From Chloroflexi bacterium 13_1_40CM_68_21 (GTDB taxonomy: Bacteria > Chloroflexota > Limnocylindria > P2-11E), in NCBI GenBank assembly GCA_001917735.1, contig MNEO01000081.1, forward strand, positions 1 through 14,188: a DNA stretch of 14,188 nucleotides, in the 5' to 3' direction. The notes below the pieces were generated by a model. That model was not told where the DNA came from and ran no database searches. It saw only the letters and a program-made list of their open reading frames with translations. This document shows positions 13,990-14,188 of the stretch, in pieces (the first letter of the stretch is position 1; each line of letters opens with the position of its first letter). The position numbers and the translations under genes were made by a program.

Positions 13990-14188
13990 TCACGCGGTAT
14001 AGCTGGAGAGGATCGCGTCCCACATCGCGTCTGAGGCAAGCTCGCCGAGCGTGACCTCGTCCAACGCGTCGTTCGCGACCTGCTGTGTCGAGACCATGTA
14101 GTTCACGTCGCCGTCCCACCGCGCGTGGAAGGGTTGGATCCCGCGCGCCATGGACGCATGCACCTGACGGCCGATCGATGTGAGCTGA
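13990..14188 (-). CDS. P1/DmpA-type peptidase (S58), C-terminal fragment, 5'-partial
   Basis: The minus-strand frame reads open from the right edge (14187) to a TGA at 13990-13992, giving the last 65 residues of a protein whose start lies outside the window. The segment GRQVHASMARGIQPFHARWDGDVNYMVST matches, in pattern, the end of L-aminopeptidase/D-esterase (DmpA, MEROPS S58) proteins, where QVHxSMARxIxPFHTxxDGDxxFAVST is typical. That recognition is from memory of the family. These enzymes self-cleave before a nucleophilic Ser, which would lie upstream and is not visible, and they release N-terminal amino acids, some with D- or beta-residues. It converges on the CoA-transferase gene with 20 bases between stops, so it is a separate unit. 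Confidence 0.7.
   Translation of the reverse strand, partial: QLTSIGRQVHASMARGIQPFHARWDGDVNYMVSTQQVANDALDEVTLGELASDAMWDAILSSYTA

Noticed and set aside
1..14188. Mobile element, phage, CRISPR array, tRNA or rRNA.
   Set aside because: No transposase or integrase motifs, regularly spaced repeats or recognisable RNA gene were found on either strand by reading.

Overview
The window is high-GC DNA (roughly two-thirds G+C by eye) with very dense coding, many GTG and TTG starts and few Shine-Dalgarno sites. The solute receptor carries a lipobox and an Ala/Pro/Thr linker, and another protein is tethered by a single N-terminal membrane segment. This fits a single-membrane bacterium such as a Chloroflexota or Actinobacteriota lineage. 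That placement is inference; no rRNA or marker gene confirms it.

Left part (1-6546). The C-terminal part of a PEP-utilising enzyme with a phosphohistidine domain runs off the left edge on the plus strand. It meets, tail to tail, a minus-strand block. In transcription order this block holds a membrane-anchored Ig-like protein, an 80-base gap with nested inverted repeats, a Na/Pi-cotransporter-type protein with a PhoU-like tail, a DUF72 protein, an isoprenylcysteine methyltransferase-like membrane protein and a DHA2-type MFS exporter. The last four overlap or lie within 10 bases of each other and are probably one operon.

Middle (6547-8866). A gap of about 300 bases with several inverted repeats separates the Ig-like gene from a divergent plus-strand citrate synthase. 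About 100 bases of repeat-like sequence follow. Then comes a small predicted secreted protein with two DxDxDG-type calcium-loop motifs and no recognised family.

Right part (8908-14188). A complete tripartite tricarboxylate transporter (tctC-tctB-tctA, minus strand) diverges across only 55 bases from a coupled pair on the plus strand: a crotonase-fold protein and a CaiB/BaiF (class III) CoA-transferase. Together they could import a carboxylate and convert it to, or process it as, a CoA thioester; the substrate cannot be read from the sequence. The crotonase lacks both glutamates of the classical enoyl-CoA hydratase. The end of a minus-strand P1/DmpA-type peptidase (S58) lies at the right edge, unframed by any start in the window.

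No rRNA, tRNA, CRISPR array, transposase or phage gene was seen. Most of the window is ordinary chromosomal metabolism and transport. The points of interest are the altered crotonase and its transporter neighbourhood, the structured leader before the Na/Pi gene, and the hairpin over the start of the secreted protein gene.
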